Below, piece by piece: positions 62,910-64,000 of a DNA stretch of 64,000 bases. The DNA lies in assembly GCF_026650985.1 (NCBI RefSeq), contig NZ_CP086239.1, positions 1,178,001 to 1,242,000 of the forward strand, in the 5' to 3' direction. This DNA comes from Clostridium estertheticum. Lineage in GTDB: Bacteria; Bacillota; Clostridia; Clostridiales; Clostridiaceae. The notes under the pieces were generated by a model. It searched no databases and was not told where the DNA came from. It worked only from the letters and a program-made list of their open reading frames with translations. A program made the position numbers and the translations under genes. Position 1 is the first letter of the stretch, and every line of letters begins with the position of its first letter.

Positions 62910-64000
62910 AAAAGTTAAAGTATTCTATAAGAAAAATTTCTCCCTTCTTAAAACCATATAGGAAACCATTTATTGCTGCAATTTTATTTATAGTAATCGC
63001 TGCAATTTTCACTACTATTGCTCCAAGAATAGAAGGATTAATTACAACTAGTCTTGCCAAAGATGTTATGAATATAGCGAAAGGTACAAATGGAACTTTC
63101 GTTAATTTTAATTATATTTTAAGGGTCTTAGTAATATTAGCTTTTATCTATGTATTTGGAGCATTATCCACTTATTTAGCAAGTTTATTATTGGCTAATG
63201 CTATTCAAAATACTATGAAAGATTTAAGAAATGCCGTTCAAGGTAAAATCAGAAAATTACCTATAAGTTATTTTGATAAAAATAGCTATGGTAATGTACT
63301 GAGCCGTATAACAAATGATATAGATACTATTTCTAATGCACTGCAACAGAGTTTTAGTCAAGTTATAAATACAATATTGGCACTAACTTTAGCCAGTGTT
63401 ATGATGTTTACAATTAATATAAAACTTGCGCTGTTAGTTATACTTATAGTGCCAATAAGTTATTTTATATCAAAATTTATAGTTAGTAAATCCCAAAACC
63501 TATTTAATAAACAGCAAAATGTTTTGGGGAAATTGAACGGTAAGGTGCAAGAAATATATACTGGTTTTAATGAAATAAAATTATATGGAAAGCAAGAAGA
63601 TGCTATAAAAGATTTTGAAAATATTAATGAAGAACTTTTTAATACTGGATTCAAGGCACAATTCATATCAAGTATAATGTCTCCCCTAGTTTCGTTAGTA
63701 ACTTATTTGGCAGTTGCAGTCATTGGAATTTTTGGTGCGATATATGTTATAAGTGGGATAATGACAGTTGGTAATCTTCAAGCTTTTATGCGTTATATTT
63801 GGCAAATAAATCAACCAATTTCTGAGGTGACACAATTATCTTCTGCAATACAATCAGCCTTTGCAGCAATTGAACGTGTATTTGAAATATTAGATGAAAA
63901 GGAAGAGACTCCAGATAAAGTAGATTTTATAAAACTTGAGAATCCACGTGGCAATGTAACTTTTGAGCATGTGAAATTTGGATATAATAAAGAAGAGGTT
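62906..64000 (+). CDS. Heterodimeric ABC exporter, second subunit (partial, runs off window)
   Basis: Starts ATG 62906 overlapping the previous stop (ATGA), with AAGGAGG upstream. The 365 codons visible cover the six-helix membrane domain (FIAAILFIVIAAIFTTIAPR; FVNFNYILRVLVILAFIYVF; ISYFDKNSYGNVLSRITNDI) and the start of the ATPase domain (NVTFEHVKFGYNKEEV). It should carry the canonical catalytic Glu; this lies outside the window. Confidence 0.93.
   Translation, partial: MKKLKYSIRKISPFLKPYRKPFIAAILFIVIAAIFTTIAPRIEGLITTSLAKDVMNIAKGTNGTFVNFNYILRVLVILAFIYVFGALSTYLASLLLANAIQNTMKDLRNAVQGKIRKLPISYFDKNSYGNVLSRITNDIDTISNALQQSFSQVINTILALTLASVMMFTINIKLALLVILIVPISYFISKFIVSKSQNLFNKQQNVLGKLNGKVQEIYTGFNEIKLYGKQEDAIKDFENINEELFNTGFKAQFISSIMSPLVSLVTYLAVAVIGIFGAIYVISGIMTVGNLQAFMRYIWQINQPISEVTQLSSAIQSAFAAIERVFEILDEKEETPDKVDFIKLENPRGNVTFEHVKFGYNKEEV

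Noticed and set aside
1-64000. CRISPR arrays, tRNA or rRNA genes.
   Set aside because: No regularly spaced repeats and no cloverleaf or rRNA-like sequence were seen on either strand by reading; a dedicated scan could still find a missed tRNA.

Overview
The window is very AT-rich, with strong GGAGG-type ribosome binding sites, many U-tract terminators, and a core gene set (lexA next to a methionine gamma-lyase/aluminium-resistance family gene, a Xer-like tyrosine recombinase, purB) typical of Clostridium sensu stricto and close relatives. I cannot name the species from the sequence alone. The left two thirds (about 1-46,500) is an accessory region full of decay. The right third (about 46,600-64,000) reads as ordinary chromosome with one insertion sequence.

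Accessory region, 1-23,500: a defence-like island built from solitary or paired genes separated by wreckage. Intact genes include a Hanks-type kinase with an AbiJ-like N-terminus (624), a zinc/HEPN-motif protein (4302), a three-domain fusion of a ScoMcrA-like head, an endonuclease-like domain and a nitrilase domain (7827), an uncharacterised protein (11489), a PLD nuclease / PD-(D/E)XK nuclease / unknown cassette (17336-20242), and a SUKH/Syd-like immunity protein next to a polymorphic-toxin-like protein (20460-22027). Between them lie at least three broken large serine recombinases (a fourth short scrap is at 33.6 kb), a broken IS110-family element with a candidate bridge-RNA region, a broken HTH protein, a broken PD-(D/E)XK nuclease, and a dispersed repeat.

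22,600-34,700: an S51 peptidase. Then come two separate two-component/ABC-transporter clusters of the antimicrobial-peptide-response type. The first (24,024-27,503) is RR, ABC ATPase, ABC-2 permease, HK. The second (28,498-33,448) is ATPase, FtsX permease, RR, HK. Fragments follow of a VOC protein, a GyrI-like protein and an ABC ATPase.

34,926-38,965: two nested group II introns (a twintron). The inner intron sits inside the catalytic YADD codons of the outer intron's reverse transcriptase, and removing it restores an uninterrupted in-frame reverse transcriptase of 510 residues.

39,000-46,500: a broken EEP nuclease, small unknown genes, a broken ECF-transporter S component, a DinG/XPD-type Fe-S helicase that is richer in G+C than its surroundings, and a WYL regulator with a DJ-1/PfpI protein.

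46,600-64,000: an ECF sigma factor with its membrane regulator and a membrane protein, two overlapping AAA ATPase genes, an NAD(P)-binding protein, the PLP-fold gene, lexA with its own box, the Xer-like recombinase with a long dyad in its leader, purB, a DUF378 protein, an IS1182-family element inserted in the loop of a terminator, and a MerR-type regulator divergent from a heterodimeric ABC exporter whose second subunit runs off the window.
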